Below, one piece after another: positions 16,863 through 23,464 of a DNA stretch of 64,000 bases. Position numbers and translations under genes: made by a program. This stretch comes from Gordonibacter sp. An230 (lineage in GTDB: Bacteria > Actinomycetota > Coriobacteriia > Coriobacteriales > Eggerthellaceae), in contig NZ_NFJP01000003.1 of the NCBI RefSeq assembly GCF_002159915.1, positions 1 through 64,000 on the forward strand, given 5' to 3'. Within the stretch, counting starts at the first letter, position 1. The number at the start of each line of letters is the position of its first letter. The notes beneath the pieces were generated by a model that worked only from the letters and a program-made list of their open reading frames with translations, made no database searches and had not been told where the DNA came from.

Positions 16863-17007
16863 GACGGAAAACCGCGGTCGAAGGGGGCCGCCGAGGGCGG
16901 CGCCTTCCCGCTGTTTCGTGAAACGCCTGGTCGCGCCCGCGCCCGCGCACCCGCCCATCGCGAGCGCATACGAGCGACCGCGGTTTTCCGTCAAAACCCG
17001 CCACGAA
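16863..17007. repeat. REPIN-like repeat A, main part
   Basis: Begins GACGGAAAACCGCGGTC and ends GACCGCGGTTTTCCGTC followed by AAAACCCGCCACGAA. The two ends are inverted repeats of about 25-30 bp around a G/C-rich core. With the left arm at 15299-15314 restored, the unit is about 160 bp. It is an inverted copy of repeat B at 18694-18853: the A half reading GAAGGGGGCCGCCGAGGGCG is the reverse complement of the right half of B. The architecture, two inverted palindromic REPs with a spacer, is that of a REPIN or MITE. Confidence 0.85.
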
Positions 17008-17173
17008 CCCCCGGTCTCATGGCTCCAAGGTGCAACTCTCGGCATCCGACTCCCTGCCTTAAGCGCCCCGTGCACCCATCGCAATCGCAAGCGCCTCCTC
17101 CGCCAAAGTTCTGGAACGAGTGCGGTTTCGTGCGCAGCTTGGACGCGCCGCCGCAGATCTACGACAAGCCGAG

Positions 17174-17205
17174 GCTTTCGATGCGCCGATCCGCGCATCG
17201 AAAGC
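17174..17205. repeat. 13-bp perfect inverted repeat
   Basis: Arms 17174-17186 and 17193-17205 with a six-base loop and no T-tract, so not an obvious terminator. It lies in a gene-free stretch between two REPIN-like repeats. Confidence 0.7.
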
Positions 17206-17557
17206 GCACAAGGCCCGCCAACGAAGCCTCGCGGCTGTTTTGACATGCCGCCGCACGCGTGCGTTGCAAGCGCGCGCCCGTCAACTCCTGCGCATCGCCG
17301 CGCATCGTCGCGAGAGCACGCGGCTCGGCAACTCTCAAGTACCGCCCCAAGCGCACGCGATCCGGCAACCCCCGCACGCCGTCGCGAATGCACGCGGCAC
17401 GAACACACGCAGCTTGTCGGCTCCTGCGCGACGAGCCTTGGGCGACCTCGGATCGCCCTCCTCTCCGCGCAAGCCGCGTTCGGCAAGCCCCGCGTGAACC
17501 CTCGATCGGCAATCCCGCTTCGGGGCTCGCTCGGAAAACCATGCGGAAACCTTGCGC

Positions 17558-17625
17558 GAATCCAGCGCGAATCCAGTGCGGATCCGATGCGGATCTTGCA
17601 CAGATCAAGCGCGGATCAAGCGAAA
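17558..17625. repeat. Degenerate 11-12-bp tandem repeat
   Basis: About six imperfect units built on GCGCGAATCCA / GCGCGGATCAA follow each other, ending about 35 bp before the -35 of the next gene. Confidence 0.6.
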
Positions 17626-17659
17626 ACCCCACGCGGCTCCAACGTGGGAAAATAGACGG

Positions 17660-17687
17660 TTCACCTGGCCATACACCGTGCTACACT
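17660..17687 (+). promoter_or_regulatory. Promoter giving a leaderless mRNA for the DUF559-like gene
   Basis: TTCACC at 17660-17665, a 16-bp spacer and TACACT at 17682-17687. The ATG is at 17694, seven bases past the -10, so transcription should start at the start codon. No Shine-Dalgarno is present. Confidence 0.65.
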
Positions 17688-17693
17688 CACAAC

Positions 17694-18710
17694 ATGAGAA
17701 CCATCCTCTCCCATACATCGGCCTTGGAGCTCTGGCGGTCGGAGTGGGGCGACTCCGAATCGGCCCGCGCGCGATGCCGTGCGCACGAAGTGCCCCGAAG
17801 CGCGCCGCCATCCCGCGATATGCGCGTCAATCCGTTCGTCCTGGACGGAACCCTGACCCTCCCCGTACACGTGCTTGCGCTCGAAGGCCGCCAAAAAAGC
17901 GCCGCTCTCTCAGCTCATCGGACAGGTCCTTTGCCGGAGGGCTCGCTGCGCGCGCTCGCCCTTCCGGGATGCGACGAACCCCTCTTCGTCACAAGCCCCG
18001 AGCTCACCTTCGTCCACATGGCATCGCTTTTGGGATTCGCGCTCACGGTCCACCTCGGATACGAGCTCTGCGGAACGTACGCGCCCGACGAATCCCAACC
18101 GTTCGGGCTGAGGTCCCGAAAACCCCTCTCCGCTCCGGAGAAACTCGGCTCCTACCTGGACAGGGCGACGGGCATGCGCGGCGCGAAGAAAGCCCGAGTC
18201 GCCCTTCCCCACGTCATAAGGGGGTCGGCCTCACCGCGAGAATCGACGCTCGCCGAGCTCGTCACGCTTCCCTATCTGCGCGGAGGAAGCAGCATCGAGC
18301 ATCCGGTCATGAACGAGGTCCTTCCCATCCCCGCGAGAAATCGCTGGGCGACCGACCGCTCATCGCTGCGCTGCGACCTCCTCTGGCCCGAGAAACGCGT
18401 GGCCGTGGAGTACGACAGCACGCTTTGCCACACCGGAGCCGAGCGCATAGCCGAAGACGCCTCCCGCAAAAACGCGCTCGAAGCCCTCGGCTTCATCGTG
18501 GTGACCGCGACATGGAAGCAGGTGGAGAACTACCGCGAGTACAACCGCTTCGCGAAGGCGCTGGCCAAGCACCTTGGCGGAAGGATCAGGCCAGCTTGCT
18601 CCGACTTTCCCGCTCGCCAGTTCGCGCTCCGCAGGGAGCTGCTCGAACCAATCCGGCCCTCTTTCCCGAGCGCCCAGGCAAGCCGAATGCCCATTCGTGG
18701 CGGGTTTTGA
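17694..18710 (+). CDS. DUF559-like PD-(D/E)XK nuclease-fold protein
   Basis: Encodes 338 residues. The C-terminal region (about 220-285) has SLRCDLLWPEKRVAVEYDS, with Asp near 227 and Glu near 239 in the D-(x)n-ExY arrangement of DUF559/VSR-like PD-(D/E)XK folds, followed by a helix and the strand GFIVVTATW. The N-terminal 200 residues look like the regulator-type domains found with such folds (AbiEi-like), but I cannot assign them firmly. No signal peptide. It lies between two inverted REPIN-like repeats. The last codons and the TGA stop are part of repeat B, so the native C-terminus was probably replaced. Function is unknown; a host-defence or toxin-antitoxin link is only inference. Confidence 0.75.
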   Translation: MRTILSHTSALELWRSEWGDSESARARCRAHEVPRSAPPSRDMRVNPFVLDGTLTLPVHVLALEGRQKSAALSAHRTGPLPEGSLRALALPGCDEPLFVTSPELTFVHMASLLGFALTVHLGYELCGTYAPDESQPFGLRSRKPLSAPEKLGSYLDRATGMRGAKKARVALPHVIRGSASPRESTLAELVTLPYLRGGSSIEHPVMNEVLPIPARNRWATDRSSLRCDLLWPEKRVAVEYDSTLCHTGAERIAEDASRKNALEALGFIVVTATWKQVENYREYNRFAKALAKHLGGRIRPACSDFPARQFALRRELLEPIRPSFPSAQASRMPIRGGF

Positions 18711-18853
18711 CGGAAAACCGTGGTAGCCCGCACGCCCTTGCGGCGTGCGGACGCACGGGCACCGGTGCGACCAGGCATTTCCCGAAGCAGGGAAGAGGCG
18801 CCGCCCTCGGCGGCCCCCTTCGACCGCGGTTTTCCGTCAAAACCCGCCACGAA
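18694..18853. repeat. REPIN-like repeat B (intact)
   Basis: A 160-bp unit bounded by TTCGTGGCGGGTTTTGACGG at the left and its inverted copy at the right, ending at 18853. It is inverted relative to repeat A. It overlaps the last 17 bases of the DUF559-like gene, giving that gene the codons for Arg-Gly-Gly-Phe and the stop. The internal spacer contains further small palindromes (CCGCACGCC.../GGCGTGCGG). Confidence 0.85.
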
Positions 18854-19197
18854 GCAAGGGCATCTCTGTCAAACCAGGATTGACATAGGCCAGATCGGCC
18901 CCGCCGCGCGCGGATCGCCCAGATGCCTCGGAAGCCCCCGATCCGTCAGGCGGGAACCTTGCGGGGCGCCCGACCAGAGGGGTCTAGCTCGGATCTAGAG
19001 GAACATGGGTTCGTATCGATCCTGATTTAACAGAGACGAAAGGTTGAGCGCGCGAACGCCGACAAATGGAACCTCCCGCTCGGTTGCGAGGCCAAGAGCA
19101 CCGCGCCCGCGCCAAGCGGTCTGCACGCCAAAACGCCCCGAAGCGCAAAACACCGTCGAACCATCGCCCCTTCTGCACCGACGAAGCGCAAACGTCC
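18854..19197. other. Gene-free stretch downstream of repeat B
   Basis: About 340 bp. One TTGACA occurs at 18880-18885 without a matching -10. No credible coding frame and no RNA gene recognised. Confidence 0.5.
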
Positions 19198-19230
19198 GAA
19201 GGCCGCCCGGCGGAGAGCCGGGCGGCCTTC
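19198..19230 (-). terminator. Terminator of lysS
   Basis: A 14-bp perfect stem (GAAGGCCGCCCGGC / GCCGGGCGGCCTTC) with a five-base loop sits 22 bp after the lysS stop; the minus strand then reads GGACGTTTG. Confidence 0.85.
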
Positions 19231-19252
19231 TCGAAGATCGTGCGCGGCAGCG

Positions 19253-21283
19253 CTAGTACAGCTTCGCGCCGGCGGGGATGCGGTCGTCCACCATGAGCAG
19301 ATTCAGGCGCTCCTCGCCCTCCTCCTCGTGGACGGCGCTGATGATCATGCCGCACGAATCGATGCCCATCATCTTGCGCGGCGGCAGGTTCGTGATGGCG
19401 ACGAGCGTCTTGCCCAGCAAATCCTCCGGTTCGTAGTAGGCGTGGATGCCGGAGAGGATGATGCGGTCTGCATCTGTGCCGTCATCGAGCGTGAACTTGA
19501 GCAGCTTCTTGCTCTTGGGCACCGCGACGCACTCCTTCACCTTGACCGCGCGGAAGTCCGACTTGCTGAACGTCTCGAAGTCCACCTGCTCTTCGAACAA
19601 AGGCTCGATGACCACCTTCGAGAAGTCGAAGGCGGCGGGGGCGGGGGCGTCGGAAGCGGCGGCGTCGGCGGCCGCTTCCGCAGCGCGCTCCCGCCCGCCA
19701 TCCGGAGTTTCGTCCCGCATGTGCGGGATCGAACGGTCCAGTGGACTGCTCGAAGACATACTTCCCGCCCGAGCGGGCGCGTGCTGCTCGTCCCTCATGT
19801 GAGGGAACAGCAGCACATCCCTGATGGACGGCGCGTCGGCGAGCAACATGACCAAACGGTCGATGCCCACGCCCACGCCGCCCGCCGGCGGCATGCCGTA
19901 CTCGAGCGCGCGCACGTAGTCCTCGTCGTAGCCCATGGCCTCGTCGTCGCCCATGTCCTTCGCCTCAACCTGCGCGCGGAAACGCTCGGCCTGGTCGACC
20001 GGGTCGTTCAGCTCGCCGAAGGCGTTGGCGTACTCGTGCCCGCAGATGAACAGCTCGAAACGCTCAGTGAGGTTGGGGTCGCCGGCCTTCTTCTTGGCCA
20101 GCGGCGACACCTCGAGCGGATGGTCGATCACGAACGTGGGCTGGATGAGCTTCTCCTCGGCCACGGCCTCGAAGATCTCGGCGATGAGCTTGCCTTTGCC
20201 CCACGCGCTGTCCGCATGCCCGCCGTTCTTCTCAAGGATGGCCGCCAGCTCGTCGCGCGTGCGTGCGAAGCTCACGTCCTCGCCCGCGCCCGCGCTCGCC
20301 AGCTCGATCATCGACTTGCGCGGCCACTCGCCCGACAGGTCCACTTCCTGGCCCTGGTAGGTGATCTGCAGCGTGCCGCATGCGGCCATCGCCGCCGCCT
20401 GGATGTAGCCCTGGGTGAGCTCCATCATGCCCTCGAGGTCGGAGAACGCCTGATAGGCCTCCATCGTGGTGAACTCGGGGTTGTGGTAGGGATCCATGCC
20501 CTCGTTGCGGAACTGGCGGCCGATCTCGAACACCTTCTCGAACCCGCCCACCAAAAGGCGCTTGAGCGGCAGTTCCGTGGCGATGCGCAGGTAGTAGTCG
20601 CGATCGAGCGCGTTGAAGTGCGTGACGAAGGGCTTCGCGTTCGCGCCGCCCAGGATGGGATGCAGAAACGGAGTCTCAACCTCGTAGAAGCCCTGCTCCT
20701 CCATGTAGCGGCGAATGGCCGCCACGATCTTGAAGCGCTTCTCGAACACCTGCTTGACCTCGGGGTTCATCACCAAGTCCACGTAGCGCTGGCGGTAGCG
20801 CGTCTCCTTGTCGGCCAAGCCGTGGAACTTCTCCGGCAGCGGGCGCAAGCTCTTGCTCAGAAGCTCGAACGACGCCACGGCAACGGACAGCTGCCCGCGC
20901 TTCGTGCGCATCATGGTGCCGCGCACGCCGATCCAGTCGCCCACGTCGAGATCCTTCAGCTGGCGATAAGCCTCCTCGCCCAGCGCGTTGACGCGGCAGA
21001 ACAGCTGCATGTCGCCCGACGAGTCACGCAGCTCGAGAAACGCCAGCTTGCCCTGGTCGCGCTTGGCCATGACGCGGCCCGCCACCTGCACCTCGTCTTC
21101 AGTGGACGCGCCGTCCTCGAGATCAGCGTAGCGCTCGTTCAACTCGGCCAGATGGTGCGAGTGCTTGAACGCATGCCCGTACGGGTCCTTTCCCGCAGCG
21201 ATGAGCGCCTCGCGCTTGGCGCGGCGCACCGCGATGGGATCGTCTTCGATGATCTGCTGGGTCTGGTCGGGAGTTTCGCTCAT
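19253..21283 (-). CDS. lysS: Lysyl-tRNA synthetase fused to a C-terminal tRNA-binding (Trbp111-like) domain
   Basis: A class II synthetase of 676 residues, against about 500 for the family. The N-terminal OB fold (about 60-160) and catalytic core are normal: RRYMEEQGFYEVETPFLHP (motif 1), FEIGRQFRNEGMDPYHNPEFTT-type motif 2, and GVGIDRLVMLLADAPSIRDV (motif 3). The core ends at LLFPHMR near 490. An Ala/Ser/Asp-rich linker of about 60 residues follows, in which PHMRDE occurs a second time. Then residues about 567-676 form an OB-fold tRNA-binding domain (SDFRAVKVKECVAVPKSKKL, NLPPRKMMGIDSCGMI) like Trbp111 or the C-terminus of MetRS. The ATG at 21283 has GAGGACAACC before it. A structured leader of about 190 nt separates it from greA. 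Confidence 0.95.
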   Translation of the reverse strand: MSETPDQTQQIIEDDPIAVRRAKREALIAAGKDPYGHAFKHSHHLAELNERYADLEDGASTEDEVQVAGRVMAKRDQGKLAFLELRDSSGDMQLFCRVNALGEEAYRQLKDLDVGDWIGVRGTMMRTKRGQLSVAVASFELLSKSLRPLPEKFHGLADKETRYRQRYVDLVMNPEVKQVFEKRFKIVAAIRRYMEEQGFYEVETPFLHPILGGANAKPFVTHFNALDRDYYLRIATELPLKRLLVGGFEKVFEIGRQFRNEGMDPYHNPEFTTMEAYQAFSDLEGMMELTQGYIQAAAMAACGTLQITYQGQEVDLSGEWPRKSMIELASAGAGEDVSFARTRDELAAILEKNGGHADSAWGKGKLIAEIFEAVAEEKLIQPTFVIDHPLEVSPLAKKKAGDPNLTERFELFICGHEYANAFGELNDPVDQAERFRAQVEAKDMGDDEAMGYDEDYVRALEYGMPPAGGVGVGIDRLVMLLADAPSIRDVLLFPHMRDEQHAPARAGSMSSSSPLDRSIPHMRDETPDGGRERAAEAAADAAASDAPAPAAFDFSKVVIEPLFEEQVDFETFSKSDFRAVKVKECVAVPKSKKLLKFTLDDGTDADRIILSGIHAYYEPEDLLGKTLVAITNLPPRKMMGIDSCGMIISAVHEEEGEERLNLLMVDDRIPAGAKLY

Positions 21284-21353
21284 AGGTTGTCCTCGAACTC
21301 GCAGGTTGGCGTGGTAAGTCAGCAAGGGCGGCTGGGGTGCTCGAGATTCGCGG

Positions 21354-21399
21354 GGCGACGGAGGGCGAAGCGTACTTCGGTACGCGAACCCGCGTCGCC
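21354..21399. repeat. Nested palindrome in the lysS leader
   Basis: An outer stem GGCGACG/CGTCGCC (21354-21360 with 21393-21399) encloses GCGTAC-TTCG-GTACGC (21370-21385), a stem capped by a TTCG tetraloop on plus. It lies about 70-115 bp upstream of the lysS start. It could be a leader RNA structure or a dispersed palindromic repeat. Confidence 0.6.
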
Positions 21400-21440
21400 G
21401 TGCGAAGATTGGGCGCGCCAGCCGTCCGCAGCGTCGGCAG

Positions 21441-21468
21441 GCTCCGGCGCTCTGCCGAACGCCGGAGC
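21441..21468 (-). terminator. Hairpin after greA
   Basis: A 9-bp perfect stem GCTCCGGCG/CGCCGGAGC with a ten-base loop starts nine bases after the greA stop. No T-tract follows, so it may be an mRNA-stabilising hairpin or a weak terminator between greA and lysS. Confidence 0.5.
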
Positions 21469-21476
21469 CCAAATCC

Positions 21477-21947
21477 TTAGTGCTCGATCTTGACGATGGT
21501 CATGGAGATGGCGCGGCCGGTCGGGCCGGTCGTCTCCACCTTGTCCCCCTTCTTGCGGCCCAGAAGCGCCGAACCCACCGGCGACTCGTTGGATATCTTG
21601 CCAGCCGCAGCGTCGCTTTCCGCACCGCCCACGATGGTGAACACGCGCTCGCGACCACCCATGTCCACCGTCACCGTCGAGCCGATGTGCACGTTGTTCG
21701 AACGCTTCGGCGTGTTGACCACGGTGGCCTCGGAGAGGATGCGGCTGATCTCGGCGATGCGCGCCTCCATCATGCCCTGCTCGTTTTTCGCGTCGTCGTA
21801 CTCCGAGTTCTCGGAGATATCGCCAAACTCCCGCGCCACCTTGATGCGCTCGCCGATCTCGGCGCGCTTCTCCGTCTCGAGATAGTGCAGCTCGGCCTCG
21901 AGGTTCTCCTTGCCTTCCGGCGTGAGGATAAAGTTGTTGTCAGCCAT
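21477..21947 (-). CDS. greA: Transcription elongation factor GreA
   Basis: Rescues backtracked RNA polymerase by stimulating transcript cleavage. 156 residues, the normal length. The N-terminal coiled coil carries the two acidic tip residues in FGDISENSEYDDAKNEQ. The C-terminal FKBP-like domain ends with GRAISMTIVKIEH. The ATG at 21947 follows the strong site GGTGGAGGAAC; an open frame eight codons longer has no ribosome site. It is preceded by a terminator-like hairpin only 25 bp from the start and followed by lysS in the same direction. Confidence 0.97.
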   Translation of the reverse strand: MADNNFILTPEGKENLEAELHYLETEKRAEIGERIKVAREFGDISENSEYDDAKNEQGMMEARIAEISRILSEATVVNTPKRSNNVHIGSTVTVDMGGRERVFTIVGGAESDAAAGKISNESPVGSALLGRKKGDKVETTGPTGRAISMTIVKIEH

Positions 21948-21971
21948 GTTCCTCCACCTGTCCACTTGCAT

Positions 21972-21999
21972 AAAACAGGCACGCTTTCCACAAGCGTGC
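21972..21999 (-). terminator. Terminator-like hairpin in the greA leader
   Basis: An 8-bp perfect stem GCACGCTT/AAGCGTGC with a short loop, then CTGTTTTATG on the minus strand, ends about 25 nt before the greA ATG. It lies after the main tatA terminator, so it would act as an attenuator on greA transcripts rather than as the end of tatA. Confidence 0.55.
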
Positions 22000-22046
22000 G
22001 ATCCGGCTCTTCTTGCGATGGAAGCGCGAGTGCATCGCGCCGATAT

Positions 22047-22091
22047 GAAAAAAGCGGTATGTGCGAGGCGTGGGCCGTCTGCACATACCGC
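22047..22091 (-). terminator. Terminator of tatA
   Basis: An 11-bp perfect stem GCGGTATGTGC/GCACATACCGC with a 16-base loop, followed on the minus strand by TTTTTT, 22 bp after the tatA stop. Confidence 0.92.
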
Positions 22092-22112
22092 GCTCGAACG
22101 AAAATCAGAGGG

Positions 22113-22370
22113 TTACTCGGCCTTCTTCCTGACCGTCGTCTTCTTCGCCGTCGTCTTCTTGACAGGCTGCTCCTCAACCTCCTCGACGACCTCTTCCTCG
22201 TCATCGGCGTCTTCGATGGCCTTCTCGCCGCCACCGATGCCCTCGCGGAGGTTCTTGACGGTCTTGCCAAGAGCGCTGCCGAGCTTCGGAAGGTTCTTCG
22301 GGCCGAAGATGAGCAGAATCACCACAAGGATGATGAGAAGCTCCGGCATTCCCATTCCAAGGATCTTCAT
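22113..22370 (-). CDS. tatA: Sec-independent protein translocase TatA
   Basis: An 85-residue pore-forming Tat subunit. A single N-terminal membrane helix ([23 protein letters not shown] hinge) is followed by an amphipathic helix ([16 protein letters not shown]) and an acidic, then Lys/Thr-rich tail ([15 protein letters not shown]). The start [10 protein letters not shown] has GGAGGAACGT upstream; a TTG four codons earlier lies in the ribosome site. No tatC or tatB gene is in this window. Tat export is needed by the RR-signal reductase at 61020-63539. It follows tRNA-Pro and has its own terminator. Confidence 0.95.
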   Translation of the reverse strand: MKILGMGMPELLIILVVILLIFGPKNLPKLGSALGKTVKNLREGIGGGEKAIEDADDEEEVVEEVEEQPVKKTTAKKTTVRKKAE

Positions 22371-22454
22371 ACGTTCCTCCAAGTTGCTCGCGCGGATCCG
22401 CCCGCTGCGGTTCCACCCCGCCCCATCGTCTTCGACAAAGCGGCTCTCCGATGC

Positions 22455-22488
22455 AAAAAAGGGATGTTCGCTTTGATGGAAACATCCC
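22455..22488 (-). terminator. Terminator of tRNA-Pro
   Basis: An 8-bp stem GGGATGTT/AACATCCC with TTTTTTGC following on the minus strand, 12 bp beyond the tRNA CCA end. Confidence 0.88.
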
Positions 22489-22499
22489 CTTTAGCTCCA

Positions 22500-22576
22500 T
22501 GGTCGGGATGACAGGATTTGAACCTGCGGCCTCTGCGTCCCGAACGCAGCGCTCTACCAAGCTGAGCCACATCCCG
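22500..22576 (-). tRNA. tRNA-Pro (anticodon CGG)
   Basis: A 77-nt cloverleaf with acceptor arm CGGGATG/CATCCCG, discriminator A and encoded CCA (22500-22502). The anticodon stem CTGCG/CGCAG holds the loop TTCGGGA with anticodon CGG at 22540-22542, reading CCG. The T loop GGTTCGAATCC is canonical. Confidence 0.97.
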
Positions 22577-22597
22577 ATGGCTGCTCACGCAGCGACG

Positions 22598-22627
22598 GTT
22601 ATAATAGCACAACGAATTGAAAAGCAA
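22598..22627 (-). promoter_or_regulatory. Probable promoter of tRNA-Pro
   Basis: Minus strand TTGCTT (22622-22627), an 18-bp spacer and TATAAC (22598-22603), with a start expected near 22591, about 15 nt before the tRNA. The region is AT-rich compared with its surroundings. Confidence 0.6.
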
Positions 22628-22855
22628 AAGCAATAACGCCGACAATTTCGCATCCATCGCTTCTCCACCGAAGCCGTCACCAAAGCCCCCTCGCCGAAGT
22701 CGGTAACTTTCGGCATCTTTTCAATTCCCGCTTTCCGCCCCAGGCCATCATGGCAGATTGAAACCAACCGGGGTTCGCTATCGACGTTTTACGCTGCGAT
22801 GCTGGAAAAGGCTACCAATACTCGCAGCTCGACCTCGCACGGCCAGGGTTTTGCC

Positions 22856-23181
22856 TTAGAAGTCTTCAAGCCTCGACTCGCCGATGCCGCGAAACCGGTT
22901 CGCCGGATTTCGCCGCCGATCGAGCAGGGCGAACACCTTCACGATGCCCGAGGCGGCATCCAGCGTGTAGCAGATCGTCTTGGTGGTGCCGGGCAGATGG
23001 TACTCCCTGCAAGTAGATGGCAACTCGTCTTCGCCGGGCTCGGCCTCGTGCCCATGGCCGATCTCGGGGAAGCGCTGCAAGAGATCGACCGCGTTGAAGA
23101 ACCGGTTTTGACCCGGCCCGTCATCGACGCCAAGTCCTCGATCGCGGGCCGGGCGATCAGCACCCTGCAAGCGCTACTCAT
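22856..23181 (-). pseudogene. Frameshifted RelE/ParE-type toxin
   Basis: The first 20 codons (MSSACRVLIARPAIEDLASM, from ATG 23181) are the start of a RelE/ParE toxin. The continuation (FFNAVDLLQRFPEIG..., LPSTCREY, ICYTLDAASGIVKVFALLDRR) is in another frame, so there is a frameshift near 23115-23125, probably with loss of some residues of the first helices. The ATG overlaps the antitoxin end, the usual arrangement in such operons. The reading frame ends at 22856. As it stands the toxin should be inactive; programmed frameshifting is not suggested by any slippery site. Confidence 0.75.
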
Positions 23182-23464
23182 CGCCCGCCCGCTCCATGCC
23201 GAGCGCCTGCTTCGCCTGCTCGACGGCGAGCATGTCGCCGCTTTCCATGGCGGCGACCCCGCGCCGGAACTGGCGGGCTTTGCAGCCGGCCCGATCCCGC
23301 TCGTTCGACGTGCGAAGCGTCACGGGGAAGGGCAGCCCTCGCTCCCTGATGACGGAGCGGGCGAAAAGGTTGACGGCCGTGGTCGCGTTCATGCCCAGCT
23401 CGCCGACGATCTTGGTGAACTCCTGCTTGACCGCATCGTCCATGTTCACGGAAAGACTCTGCAC
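23174..23464 (-). CDS. RelB/DinJ-family antitoxin
   Basis: Encodes 96 residues. The N-terminal SLSVNMDDAVKQEFTKIVGE, followed by LGMNATTAVNLFARSVIRERGLPF, matches the ribbon-helix-helix of DinJ/RelB antitoxins, which bind their own operator and neutralise the partner toxin through the C-terminal part. The GTG at 23464 is kept because the residues before MDD form the DNA-binding strand in relatives. An AGGAGG overlaps that codon, so GTG 23449 or ATG 23443 remain possible. Its stop overlaps the start of a broken toxin gene, so the antitoxin is probably an orphan. Confidence 0.8.
   Translation of the reverse strand: MQSLSVNMDDAVKQEFTKIVGELGMNATTAVNLFARSVIRERGLPFPVTLRTSNERDRAGCKARQFRRGVAAMESGDMLAVEQAKQALGMERAGDE

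Larger units (their letters stand above)
15315..16864 (-). mobile_element. IS110-family insertion sequence with readable bridge RNA
   Basis: A 1550-bp element. The boundaries come from comparison with the intact repeat B: the left flank ends TTTTGA at 15314 and the right flank resumes GACGGAAAACC at 16863. GA (TC on minus) is present at both junctions, as expected for the core dinucleotide of IS110-family recombination. There are no terminal inverted repeats, typical of this family. In transposase orientation the element has a long 5' end (about 275 nt before the ATG) encoding the guide RNA and a very short 3' end (22 nt). This places it in the IS110 rather than the IS1111 group. The open frame is intact, so it may be active. 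Confidence 0.9.
17008..17659. other. Gene-free stretch with a palindrome and degenerate tandem repeats
   Basis: About 650 bp without a convincing gene; the long open frames here are Arg-rich and lack starts. Two structures stand out: a 13-bp perfect stem GCTTTCGATGCGC/GCGCATCGAAAGC at 17174-17205, and a run of 11-12-bp degenerate units (GCGCGAATCCA and variants such as GTGCGGATCC, GCGCGGATCAA) at about 17558-17625. Confidence 0.55.

Noticed and set aside
17558-17625. CRISPR array
   Set aside because: The units are 11-12 bp, degenerate, contiguous without spacers, and no cas genes are present.
19713-19815. Calling the LysRS linker palindromes an inserted mobile element
   Set aside because: The second palindrome falls on the conserved LLFPHMR end of LysRS, so at least that copy is native coding sequence; reported only as a curiosity.
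22585-22767. 60-codon minus-strand frame upstream of tRNA-Pro
   Set aside because: It runs through the tRNA promoter, lacks a ribosome site and has no recognisable features.
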